From contig KZ627146.1 in assembly GCA_002917775.1 (NCBI GenBank), forward strand, positions 452,112-516,111: DNA of 64,000 nt, given 5' to 3'. Under the pieces are notes generated by a model. It was not told the origin of the DNA. It searched no databases and was given only the letters and a program-made list of their open reading frames with translations. Source of the stretch: Glaciozyma antarctica PI12. Taxonomy: Eukaryota > Basidiomycota > Microbotryomycetes > Kriegeriales > Camptobasidiaceae. The first letter of the stretch is position 1; each line of letters begins with the position of its first letter. This document shows positions 34,311 to 45,200 of the stretch, in pieces. Position numbers and translations under genes: made by a program.

Positions 34311-36418
34311 CTACAGCTGCCGCCTCTCGAGCGAATCGAAGACCTGCGCGCGCGTCAAACGGTCAGCAACACTCAACGGCCGTTAAGAAGCGGGACGCAC
34401 GAGAACAAAGTCCTTCCGCACTCGTTCCCAGAGCGTAGGATCGAAGAAGCTGTCAAAAAGCGCGTTAGCATCCAGCGATAGACGTTGCGACAGGAAGGAA
34501 CGCACATGTAGCTCCCACGCTCGTAGGACTGGGTCTTCTGCGTAGGCTCCGTCCCGGCCTCCTTCGTGAGCCAGAGTCGCAGGTCCTTGTGATACCGCCA
34601 GTTGTGCTTGTACCTACGAGAGCGACAAGCAACATCAGCTCTCCGTCGCGCCGCTTCACCAAACGAAAGTACGCACAGCTCGTGCGCGGCCATCTCCTGC
34701 ATAGCATCCCGCGGTTGCGAGTAGAAGATGAAGAAGAGAGTCTCGTCGCTAAAGTTGCCAATCTTCGTTCCGGCCGGCGGGGGCTGGACGTTGTAGCACG
34801 AAGGGAGGTGGAACTCGGGTTCGATGTTGAGCGCAATCGCCGCCTTCGAGTCGGACCACGGCGTGATGAAGGTCGAGTAGAGGTTCCTGGGGGCGACACA
34901 TTAGCTAACGCACCCAGTGAGAGCCGTGGAACGCACTCAGTCGCTCCGAGATCCAGTCCCAGTGTCGTCAAATCGCTCCCCAGCGCCAGCATGCTCAAGT
35001 CGGGATCGGTGGTCTTGATGATATGCAGCAGCCCGAGAAGGCCGTAGCGATCGGCAGGACTGAAGAGGACCTGCTGGACTGGCGTCTGTGCTGCAGGCGA
35101 CGGCGGTTGAGTCGCAGACGAAGGGTTGGTTGACGGCGGAGGGAGAGAGTTCGAGTTGGGATGAGGTGACAGTGCCGACGTTGCTGGAGGCGGCAGAGGT
35201 CCACTTCCTACTGCGGCTCCTGCTCTTCGGTCTCGCTGCTGAATGGAGAGAACTCCAGGCGGGTTGCTGCTCCCTGTGGGCGGTGCGGGTGAGGGCATCG
35301 AGGGTGATCGGAGGTGCGACTGCTGCTGCTCGAGAGACGGCGGAGGGTTGGCGGCGCTGGGAGGTAGAGGCGATGGTGCAGAGGACGGTGCGGAGTTGCC
35401 GTTCTGGAAGGGGAGGGAGTTGGAAGGGGGGCCGTTCGGGGTCGAGACCCAAGGCTGATGACCTGGTGCTGCTGATGCGCCCGTACTGCCTTGTTTTTGA
35501 GAGAGTGCCTGTGCGAGAAGACGTGAGTTAGCTCCTTCCTCTCCCTCGCTCAACACGGGTGGCGTGACGAGAGCAAGAACACGCGACGTACCCGCTTGTC
35601 CGCCTCCGCCATGAACCCTTGTCCTCCAGACACCGTTCTTGCCTGAGCTCCGAGCTGAGCCTGCCCGCTTGCCCCGTTCATGCTGCCGAGGAGGTTCGCC
35701 CTGTGCTGCTGCTGATGCTGCAACGCCGCGACCGCGCTCGCCTGCTCCTGCCCCGTCCGTCCGTTCATCCCTCCCGGTCCGCCTGGCAACAGCGAAATGC
35801 TATTCACCTGCCCGTTCATCGCTCCGGGCATCCCCATCTCCCCTCCTGGGCCTCCAAACCCTCCCAGTGCAGGGAAGTCGTCCGCCGAGAACTCCCTCGT
35901 GCTCAGTCCTACTAGCGAGACTGCTGCGGTCGGGATTCCTGTAGGCATCGGGCCGTTGCTGAGAGAGGTCGTGGTAGGGGTGGGAGGAGCGACGCCGGTG
36001 CCGGCTTGGCTCGCGTAGCTCGAGAGGAGGTTGGGGGCGGCGACAGAAGACGACGTGCCTGAACCTAGGGCGGGGAAGTCACTGATGTCGAGGTTCGCTT
36101 CGGGGGGAGGGGGACCAGATGCTGCGCCGTGCGGGTTTGCTGGCTCTGCGATTGGGGGGAGGGAATGAGGAGGAGTGGGAGGAGAGAGACACACGGGTCA
36201 AGGTCAGTCGAATGATCAGAGGTTGCAGGCGCGGCCTTGAACGCACGTAAAGGAGGTGACATGGCGACTCCTGCAGGACCAAACGGGAACGCTCCTGAAG
36301 GTGTTCGACCAGAGGACGGGGACTGAAGGGGAGCGCCTGTCGAAGGTTGGCGGTTTGGAGGGAAGGGAGGTCGTTGTTGGCCGTACGCTGGAACTCGGAA
36401 AGGCGAAGCTGAAGCCAT
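34311..36418 (-). CDS. NOT2: CCR4-NOT complex subunit NOT2 (CNOT2)
   Basis: Core subunit of the CCR4-NOT deadenylase complex, pairing with NOT3/NOT5 on the NOT1 C-terminus. Starts MASASPFRVPAYGQQRPPFP at 36418. The long N-terminal half is disordered with two DFPALG motifs (LDISDFPALGSG and SADDFPALGGFG), characteristic of NOT2, plus Gln- and Pro-rich stretches. The conserved region reads RYGLLGLLHIIKTTDPDLSM, LALGSDLTTLGLDLG and LYSTFITPWSDSKA. The NOT box follows as FYSQPRDAMQEMAAHEL, YKHNWRYHKDLRLWLTKEAG, SYERGSYMFFDPTLWERVRK and DFVLVFDSLERRQL. Introns cluster in the last 600 bases of the gene. The stop is TAG at 34313-34311. Confidence 0.92.
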
Positions 36419-36753
36419 CGTTCTCGTCGTTCTCGCTTGATCTCAAGGCGAGTTTGGACTGTGCTGCAAGAGAGGCGAAGGAGGGGATGGGTTGAGTGTG
36501 CTGCTCGAGATGGCGCGGTGAGGAGGAAAAGCTCACGGGCTGAGTCTGCGTGAGGCGCGTGGTCAGCGACAGCTCCTGGGGCTGAACAGTTGATGGGCTT
36601 ACGGTAACACTGCTGTACTTGGGGAAGGACGAGCTGAGGAAGTCGAAACGAAACAGAGGTCGTGTCTGCTCAAGAGCTCAAGGGGGCTCGTTCTCCCCTC
36701 TCTGTCTCTCGCCGCACGCTCTCGCAGAACCAGTTCGATCTTATACACCTGCT
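36419..36753. other. Intergenic between NOT2 and the Ser-rich gene
   Basis: A 335-base gap with the NOT2 promoter and the neighbour's 3' UTR. An upstream spliced NOT2 leader exon is possible near 36480-36530 (gtgagc...cttgcag pattern). No gene seen. Confidence 0.45.
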
Positions 36754-38902
36754 CTACTGCTTCTGCGTCGACCAGATCCCTAATCCCAGTACGAGCGCGA
36801 CGAGTACCGCGCTCGACATTGCCATCACTCGATTACGCTGTCGCCACAGCTGGATACCTGCGCACAACACACGATCAGCAACCGCTCTCGAGCTCGAGAA
36901 CCTCTGGAAGGAGGGGAGGAAGCTGTCACCGACACGAGGAACGAAGCAACTTACTCTGTTGCGATCCCTCCCACCCAAACTCTGCCCTCCACAGCTCTCG
37001 ATCCCCTTCGAGGATCCGCGAAATCCGTCCAGCAGGTTTCGGTCCCTCGAAATACGGCCGTCGCGCTCGACCCGACCACTGCTCGGTCAACGCCTCTCCC
37101 TGCGACTTGTGCACCATACCCTCCTCCAGCCTCGTCGCTCCACCTCGAGACCTCCTGCGTCGGCGAGGAACGAACGCCCCGATCCACCAGAGGGGAGGGA
37201 AGAGGAATCCAAAGCCGAAGAGCCAGGCTCCGAGGGGGATCAGGCGGAGGGGGTCGAAGCAGGCGGGAAGGGAGGGGTGGCGAGAGGGTGCGGAGGAGAG
37301 GAGGGAGGGAGGGATCGAGACGAGGTGCGCATCTTCGTCGTCGGGAAATCTGGGAGAGGCGCGCTCGTCGAGTGAGGAGCGGGTGTCGAGGATGGAGGAG
37401 GGGACGCGCGTCGCTCGGAGTGAGATTCGCTGTTCTCGTTTCCAGGATCGTCGAAGTTCGCGAGGGGAGGCCGAAAGAAAGTTGGGAGGAGATTGGCGGT
37501 ACGATGCTGGGACGGAGGACTTGATGGGCGCGGTGGGGAAGGGGATCACAACATCTTGCTCGTCTTCGTCGTCAAAGGAAGAGGCGTCGTCGCTGAGCGG
37601 GATGTCGAGGAAGGGGTCGGCGTTCGCGAGGTTGATAACGTGGGTAGGGGTGAGGTGTGGAGAGGGAGAGAGGAAGCCTCGCGTGAGACGGGAGCTGGCT
37701 TTCTCGCTCGTTTTCTCCGAACCGAAGGTGACCGCTGCGCGATTTGATGGCCGAACGGTAAAGAGCGTCGTCGCTTGTCCGCCCTCCTCGCCGTTCACCA
37801 CTGCTTCCTTGGCATCGTGCCACGACGAGTTGGAGTCGCTCGAGTCGGACTCGTCGTCGTCGTTCGCAGCTTCGTTCCTAGAGCGAGGATCGAGCGAGGA
37901 CGACAGGCGGTGGGGATGTCGAGCCGAGGGCAAAGGAGGGGACGGCGCACGACTGGAGGCCAGCCGAGATGCAGGAGCGGTGGAATGGGTGGGAATTCGA
38001 GAGGGCGACTGGAGAAAGAGCGATTCGGCGACCTGCGGCAAGAGAGCGTCAGGAACGGTGAACTGCGAACAGCAGGCAACACGACTCACTCGATACTCCC
38101 AGCTCTTCTCTCCAAAGGACTTGTCCTCGCTACTCCATAATCGCTCTACCTCGCCCCTACTCCCATTCCCGCTTCGCATCTGTCCCGCAAACGCGCTCCC
38201 TGCTCCCATGCTCGCAGTCGACCTTCGAGTCCGATAACTCTCGCGCTCTCCTTCCGAATCCCTCGTCGATATCGAGCGAGGCGTAGGACTAGCACTCGCG
38301 CACGACGAAGGCCCTCCCGTGCTCGAACTCGCTGATCGTCCCTCCAAGCCATGCGCAACCGCTCCTCTGAACGTCTGGCTTCGCAACGAGGACGGAGAAC
38401 AATCGTTCGAGAGAGCTGCAGGAAAGTCGGGTGAATATGGAATCCAGCTGGTGTGTCGATTCGCCGTGCCAAACGCACTCGAGCCGGCCGAAGAGTCGGA
38501 GCGACTCCTTCGCAAGGGTATCCTCGTCCTCCCCCCTTCTCCAATATCGAGCTGGTCGACCTTCGCAGTAATTCCTCCGCTCTTTGCCTCCCTAGCCAGC
38601 TCCCCATATGACCGTGCGTTGCTCATCCGAACGCGCGCTGGCATCGGAGGTGCGAGACCGAGATCCGTCGTCCAGGTCGGTGCGCCTTGGCCGAGGACGG
38701 GCCAGAAGTTGTAGTCGGTATCGGGTCGGAGCGGGTCTGCATCTTCGTTCGAGGAGGAAGAGGGGTTGGAAGGAGGAGTGGAGGGAGCTGAAGAGGGAGC
38801 GGGGAGGGAGGGGAGAGGGGTGGAAGGAGTGGAAGGAGTGTGAGGTGCCGTAGAGGCGGTGGAGTCGAATGGGGATCGCTTGGGAGAGAGGAAGGAGAGC
38901 AT
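36754..38902 (-). CDS. Serine-rich protein with C-terminal membrane segments
   Basis: Starts MLSFLSPKRSPFDSTASTAP at 38902. The first two thirds are Ser/Pro-rich and disordered, with short conserved-looking pieces TDYNFWPVLGQGAPTWTTDL and NRHTSWIPYSPDFPAALS. An intron lies at about 38094-38035. Further down are an acidic stretch NDDDESDSSDSNSSWHDA and an FLDIPLSDDASSFDDEDEQ cluster. Near the C-terminus come a hydrophobic hairpin, LGAWLFGFGFLFPPLWWIGA, then a basic patch PRRRRRSRGG and, after a last intron, AMSSAVLVALVLGLGIW with the end STQKQ at 36754. The FPPLWWIGA-type membrane element recurs in fungal proteins of unknown role; I cannot name a function. Topology would leave the large serine-rich domain in the cytosol. 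Confidence 0.75.
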
Positions 38903-39325
38903 GGCGTTGTTCGCGCTGAGGAGAGGAGGTCGTCAGCTGCGAACGCGGAGAGCTGAGGGAGAGGCCCGCACGAGAGGACCACTCAACTGGGGACCACGAT
39001 GCCTGTACTCTGCTGCCAGCTGTTCCCCAGATAGTATCTCTTGCGAACAGAACGGGACAGGAGAGAAGGAGAACAGGAAGCGACCCGAGCGTTGGAGAGG
39101 AGCTCCAGTGCCGCAGCCTAGCGCCGCTCCCCGTGAACGGTCTCGAGTTTCAGCCGTCGCTGCCCATTTTGTCCGATTGAGCAAACGCTGAGGGATGTAC
39201 ACGGGGCCAGAAACACCGGGAGAAAGGAACGCTCGGGAAGAGAAAAAAGCGCGACGCGGATTCCTGCGAAGCTCGAAAATCCTCACTCCTCACTCTCGCC
39301 CTTCGATCTACCCCTCCTCAATTTC
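38903..39325. other. Intergenic, Ser-rich gene promoter and helicase 3' end
   Basis: A 423-base gap between two minus-strand genes. No supported gene; plus-strand frames here lack motifs. Confidence 0.5.
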
Positions 39326-41961
39326 TCATTCCAGGGTGTCCGCCATCCTAACCGCAGCATTACTCTCGATCCAGTCCATCCACGCCTTGAGGTACTTGCT
39401 CCCCTTCGCCACCGTCTCGGAATCGCCGACGACCACGAGCTGGCTTCTCGCGCGGGTCATCGCGACGTTGAGACGACGCTGTTCGGAGAGGAAGCCTACT
39501 TCTCCCTGCGTTTTGCGCGTTAGTGAGAGCAGGGAAGATCGACGAATAGGAACGTGCCTCTGCATTCGACCGAACGAGCGAGATGATCACGACCTCTTGC
39601 TCTCGTCCTTGGAAACCTGCACACGCAAGTCAGCGGACGCTACAGAGCAAGGTAAATGCAAGAAGCGTACCATCCACGCTGCCGATTTCGATCTCTGGGT
39701 ACTCGGGATGGATGAGCGAGGCGAGGAGCGAGACCTGCGAGTTGTACGGCGAGATTATGGCGATCTTGTCGGCGGGAACGTTGGCTGCGAGCTGCACAAC
39801 GAGGTCAGCTCACATCACTTACGAGGAGAGGAGATTGAGGACGCACCAGCATGTCGACGTACTTGACGACGAGTGCCGCCTCGTTCTCATTACTCTTGGA
39901 ATCCGCGTTCAACGAGTTACCCGACTCGCCCGACGAACGCTCGTACATCCCCGCTCCAGCCGCTACGTCCTCGTCAGCAGCTTATTTTTATTTCCGTAGA
40001 AGCGTGAACTCACTGTCAATAAAGACCACAGGCTCATCGAGATCCTCATCCTCCTCCACCCCTTCCAAATCACTCAACTTCCTTCCCCGCACACTCTCGT
40101 CCGCGACGAGTTCGCTATCGTACAACGTCTTCGAAGGGAACTCTTGAATCTTGTCGTTGAAGCGGTATTGCGTTTTGAGCATCTTGCGAATCGTAGGGCC
40201 GTGCAGCTCGAGGAGGCGGGAGAAGAGGGTGAGCTCGAGAGTGGGAGAGGGGCGGAGGGAGGAGGTGGAGAGGAGGGGGAGGATATCTGGAGGTGGAGGT
40301 CTGGAGTCGGCTGGGGAAGGAGGAGATGAGGGGTCGTCGATGGTGGGAGCGGTGGAATCGGGAGAGGCGGGGGAGAGGTGGATTTCGGCGAGCTTCGTCT
40401 TGAGAGCTGAGACGCCGCTCGCTGTTGGTTTTGAGCGAGCCTTCTTGTCCTTGCGGTCTCCGTTGAGCGACTTGATCGTTGGAGGAAGTTGTAGATGATC
40501 TCCGGCCTGTCGAGAACGCGCGTGAGCCACAAAGCGTCGTCGGAAGAGCGAAACGACGCACGAGGATGAGCTTTTCCCCCTTGAGGATTGGGATCCAGCA
40601 CGAAGGTTCGACGGCCTGCGCCGCCTCGTCGATGATGACCACATCGAACGTATCTCGCTCGAGGATCCGACTTCCCGCTCCATGACAAGTAGCGAGGACG
40701 ACCTTGGCTCTCCCCAGTACCTCCTTGACGACTCCACCTTCTCGCCTCCTGTACTCTTTTCGCAGCTCCTTCACCTCTCCCCACTTGTCCCTCCTCTCCT
40801 TCCCCCTCAACCGCTTCCCTCCTCCATGCAAGCTCTCTTGAATCCCCTCAATCTCCTGCTTAATCCCAACGAGGATCTCCGACGAATCGGTTCGGAGAGA
40901 TTGCGAGTCGAGCGTGTGAGCGACGAGGGAGGAGAGGACGCGAGCGGGGTGACCGAGGCGCGTGAGAGGGATTGGGATCGGCGCGGGGAGGGAAAGGCGG
41001 AGGAGGAGGTTGTCGACGCTGAGGTTCGAGCCGCCGCAGATGAGGATTCGCTGGTCCTGTGCGACTAGCTGCCGAATGATCTCGACGAGAGTTTGGGTCT
41101 TCCCCGTACCTGGAGGTCCCCAGATGAGCGCGACCTCGCCGGCTTCGCGGAGGACCCAGTGGACTGCTTCTCGCTGCGAGGGGTTTAGACGCTCGTCGAT
41201 GAAGACGAGGGGTTCGTCGACTGGTGGGGGAGGGGTTGGAGAAGCGAGGCCGAGGAGAACGGAGAGGAGGGGAGAGGGAGTGGAGATTTCGGTCGAGTCG
41301 GGACTGGGGAGGAGCTGGCGGAGAAGAGTCTGGAGAGCTGAGAGTTGTCGCTGGGAGGTGGAGGGGTTCGCGACCTTGAGACTGCGAGCGAGCGAGTCGT
41401 CAGCTCGGCAGCTGGGAGCCTCAGCAGGACCCGAACGCACATCCTGATCCTCTCGGGGATCTCAAGGTCCTCCCCTTTAGCTCCCTCATCCGCTTTGCCC
41501 TTCTCTCCTGCACCAGCTCCCGCTCCTCGAGCTCCTCCTCTCCCCAGCGCGACCACGATCTTGGTCTCCAGCACCTTCCAAACCACTCCCTCGATTCCAC
41601 CCGCGTCCGCCTCCTTGGCTACTGCTCCCTTCTTTGCCTTTCCTCCTGCAGCGTGGTCGACGAGAGAGACGAGGTCGCCTGGACGGAAGCCGTGCGGTGG
41701 AAAGGTCGGAGAGGTGTGGTAGGCGAGAGGTCGTTCGAGCTCGATCAGAGTCTTGCCGCCCAGTCCTATGCTCTGCTTCCCTCCTGCTAGGTTCCCGAGT
41801 GCTAGACCTTTTGCTTCGAGCAGCTGGAAGGAGCAGTTGGTAAAGAGGAGAGCCGACTCTTGCTCCTCCGTAGCTTGCTCCTGCTGGACGAGGAGAGAGA
41901 GTCGCTGGATGAACTGGCGGACGTGGTCTGCTTTTGGAGGATTTAACAAGGTGGCTGACAT
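39326..41961 (-). CDS. HCS1: SF1 helicase, IGHMBP2/HCS1 (SMUBP-2) type
   Basis: UPF1-like superfamily 1 helicase; yeast Hcs1 associates with DNA polymerase alpha and human IGHMBP2 with ribosomes. Start is either 41973 ([13 protein letters not shown]) or 41961 (MSATLLNPP). The SMUBP-2 N-terminal barrel region is [16 protein letters not shown] with [19 protein letters not shown]. Helicase motifs are in order: [12 protein letters not shown] (Q/Ia region), [17 protein letters not shown] (Walker A), [34 protein letters not shown] (Walker B, DEAA), [47 protein letters not shown] and [18 protein letters not shown]. The C-terminus ends ADTLE at 39326. The R3H and zinc-finger tail of animal IGHMBP2 is missing, as in yeast. 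Divergent from the FHA gene. Confidence 0.92.
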
Positions 41962-42205
41962 CGTGAATGGCATCGAGAGAGCTTGAGAGACGGAGCGCCC
42001 AAGATCAGCCTGAGGGCGGAGGAGTGTTGAGTGAGTCGTCTCTGCCCTTCCTCTCCTCTCCTCCTTCTCCCCGAGTAAACCCCACTTCAAGGGCAGTCTA
42101 CACCCATCACTACCCACACGAACTACCTGCCGACCACCCAGGGCTACACACCACTTCGCCCTCTTCCCCTCCCTTCCTTTCCGCCGGGGGCTCAGTCAAC
42201 AAACA

Positions 42206-45200
42206 ATGTCGTCGGATCCCACCATCTTCTCCTACGGCCACATTAGCTTGTTGAGGTCGGACCACTCTACCAGGAGGAGGTTCCCTCTCGTCAAGTCGTC
42301 CTTGTCCTTTGGAAGGTGAGCTTCAGTCGAGCTCGCCGAAAAGCAACACCCCGCTAACTCCCTCCCCCAGGCTCAGCACATGCGACGTTCGTATCGTCGT
42401 AGAGACCTGCAGCAAGCTTCACGCCACGGTAGAAGTTACTCTTGAGGCGCCCTACACCGTACGCTCCACTCCCTGTCGAGCAGAGCAACCCCAGCTAAAC
42501 TCCCTTTCTCCCCTCTCAGGCCACCCTCCAAGTTCACAGCGTCAACGGACTCCTCCACAACGGCCGCGACTGCCCTAAAGGATCCGTTACCGAGCTGAGC
42601 AACAACGACGAGCTCATCATCTGCGATCGCATCTTCAAGTGGGAGTCGGCGTCCGTCGAGGCAGTTGTTGTTGACGTGCGTTCTACTTTCCTCCTCCTCC
42701 TCTCCTCAGCTAAGCGTCTTTGCAGTCCCCCGTCCCTGCCGTTCGAAGACCTCTCCGCTACTCTCTCATCGCCTCAGCCAAGGTCAACACCCCCTCCAAG
42801 CCTTCCCCCGCCCCCATCCTCTCTTCCCTCATCGACTTCTCCCCCCTCAAGCCCACCTCCCCTTCCCCCGCTTTGGCCGAGTCCTCCTTTGACTCCCTAT
42901 TTGCCGAAGCACTCGAAGAGCCCGAGGATCTCATGTCATGGGACGAGCAGCCGGAGCACGACGTGGATGGACCTGGAGGAGATTTGATCACGTGGGACGA
43001 GGTCGAAGACGCCGAAGACGACTTGGACGACGACAAGGCAGCGGTCGAGGAAGAAATTCTTCAGGCGGAGGCTCAAGCTGAACTCTCCTTCGAGGAAGAG
43101 GAAGAAGTCGTTGCTGGACCCGCTACGCACGCCCGCCGAACCTCTCGCGCTTTCGCCATGGTCGCGACTCCCGCTCTTGCTCACCGCGTGCGTTCTCTCC
43201 CTTCTCGTTTTTTCCAACATGGTACTGACTATCTGTACACGCAGGCGCGATCCAAGGGTGCTCCGGTCTCTGCCCGCAAGGCCGCAGTGCCTTCGACGCC
43301 CGAGAACAACAACGCCGCAAACCGACGTCGCTCCCTCCGCATGACGATCGTTCCCTCCCACCGCGCAATCGACTGGGTCAAAGAGCGTGAGGATCGTCGT
43401 GAGCTCGAATCAGCCGCCCTAGCAGCCCTCCAGCGCGTACGTTCCCACTCTCCCTCACTAAACAACATATGCTGACTCGCGCCTCTCCAGACCGCTACTC
43501 CCGCTGCTGCGTCCCCCGCTCCTGTATCCGGCACTCCCATTCGCGCACCCGCCACTCCCGCCCGCGCTCCTTCCACCCCTTCCTTCTCGGCCGTCTCCAC
43601 GCCCCGCATGGCTTCCGACAGCTCCAGCACGAGCAAGAGGATTAGCCTGCTTCTCCTCAGCTCGTCGCAGGGCTCATCTAGCCACTCTGGCTCGTTCGAC
43701 GACGAGCTGCTCGACGACGATAGCGAAAGCTCCGAGGACGAGGACGAGGAGGACGAGGAGGACGAGGAGGACGCCGAAATGGGCGTTGGGGAGATTCGCT
43801 CGAGGGAGAGCATCGTGGCTTCCTCGGAGGTTGGAGAGCAAAGCGAGGACGACAGCGACGCCGAAGAAGATCTCGCCAGCACCGCTCTCGCCACCGCCTC
43901 TGCAATTCCCCTTCCCGCCTCCCCCTACGTGCGTCTTTCCGTCTCCCTTTCATCTCTCCCACTAACTTCCCTTCACAGGGCTCTCCCACCGCCACTCCCG
44001 CTCCTTCTCCCGCCCCCGCGCAAGTCCAGCTCAACCTCACCCCTCGCATCCCTCGCTACAGCCTCTCCCGCCGTCACTCGCTCAGGGAGAAGGTCCTTAT
44101 TCGCAGCGCGATCAAAAAGGCCGTCACCCCGCCCGATTCGCCTAATGTTGGTCCCGCGTCGAAGCAGCTTCAGTTCCCAGCGTCTTCCGCTCAGCAGGTC
44201 GCTGAAGAGGAGCAGGTCGACGAGGAGCAGGTCGACGAGGAGCAGGTTGAGGAGGAGGCAGTCGAAGAGGAGCAGGTCGAGGAAGTTCAGCCGTTCAGGA
44301 TTCGTCCTCAAGACGTTCCGCTTCCCGAGACGCCCGCTCCGATTCGTCCTCAGGACGTTCCTCTCCCCGAGACACCTGCTCTCGCCAACGTACGTCCTGG
44401 CCCCTCGTTCCACCTTTTCAGACGCTGACGGTCTCAATCGCAGAACGCTACCCCTGTCCGCCCATCCATGAGCGCCCACCGTGACAGCCTCGAGCTCGTG
44501 CACTCGCGATCGTGTTCTTCGACCAAGCCTGCCGTCGTCGTCCAGAGTGCCGTCAGGGTCAAGGCGGAGTCGGCGACGAGGATGAGCGTCAAGGCTGCGA
44601 GGGCTCAGGTCGTCGAGCAGTCTACGCCGGTCGTGCTCGCCACCGAGGCGGAAGCGTATGAGCACATGGGATCGCCTTCGCCTGTGAGTCTTGCTTCGCT
44701 CTGTTTGCTCAGACTTGGTTGACCGTCTTGCAGGCTGAGCGTCGCACTCCTTCGTCTCGATCATCAGCCAAGAAGCCCGTCGCGCCCGTCTCCGCACGCA
44801 CCACCCGAGTTCGCGTCCAAGCTCACGCCGCTGGAGTTTCTCTCCCCGAAACTCCCGCCGTACGTCCTGCTTTCGACTGTCGCGCACGAACGTTTGCCAA
44901 CTCTATCATCCAGGGAATTAACTCGTACAGCGTTCAGAAAACTCCCCAAGGCACACCGGTAGCGAAGACCTCCCTCGCATTCAGCTTTGCGACGCCTCAG
45001 CAGGCCACCTCGCCTTCCGTGAGCTCCTTTCTGCTCACGTTTCTTCGACACCAACTGATCAGTGTACCTTTCAGGAATTCCGCGACGAGTTCCACAGCGA
45101 GATGACTTCCCCTGTCACTCAGCACCGCGTCATGGCGACCCCTCGCTCCGTCCTTCGCACTGGACCTCGCAAGAAGGACATGCGCGGATTCCTCTCCGCC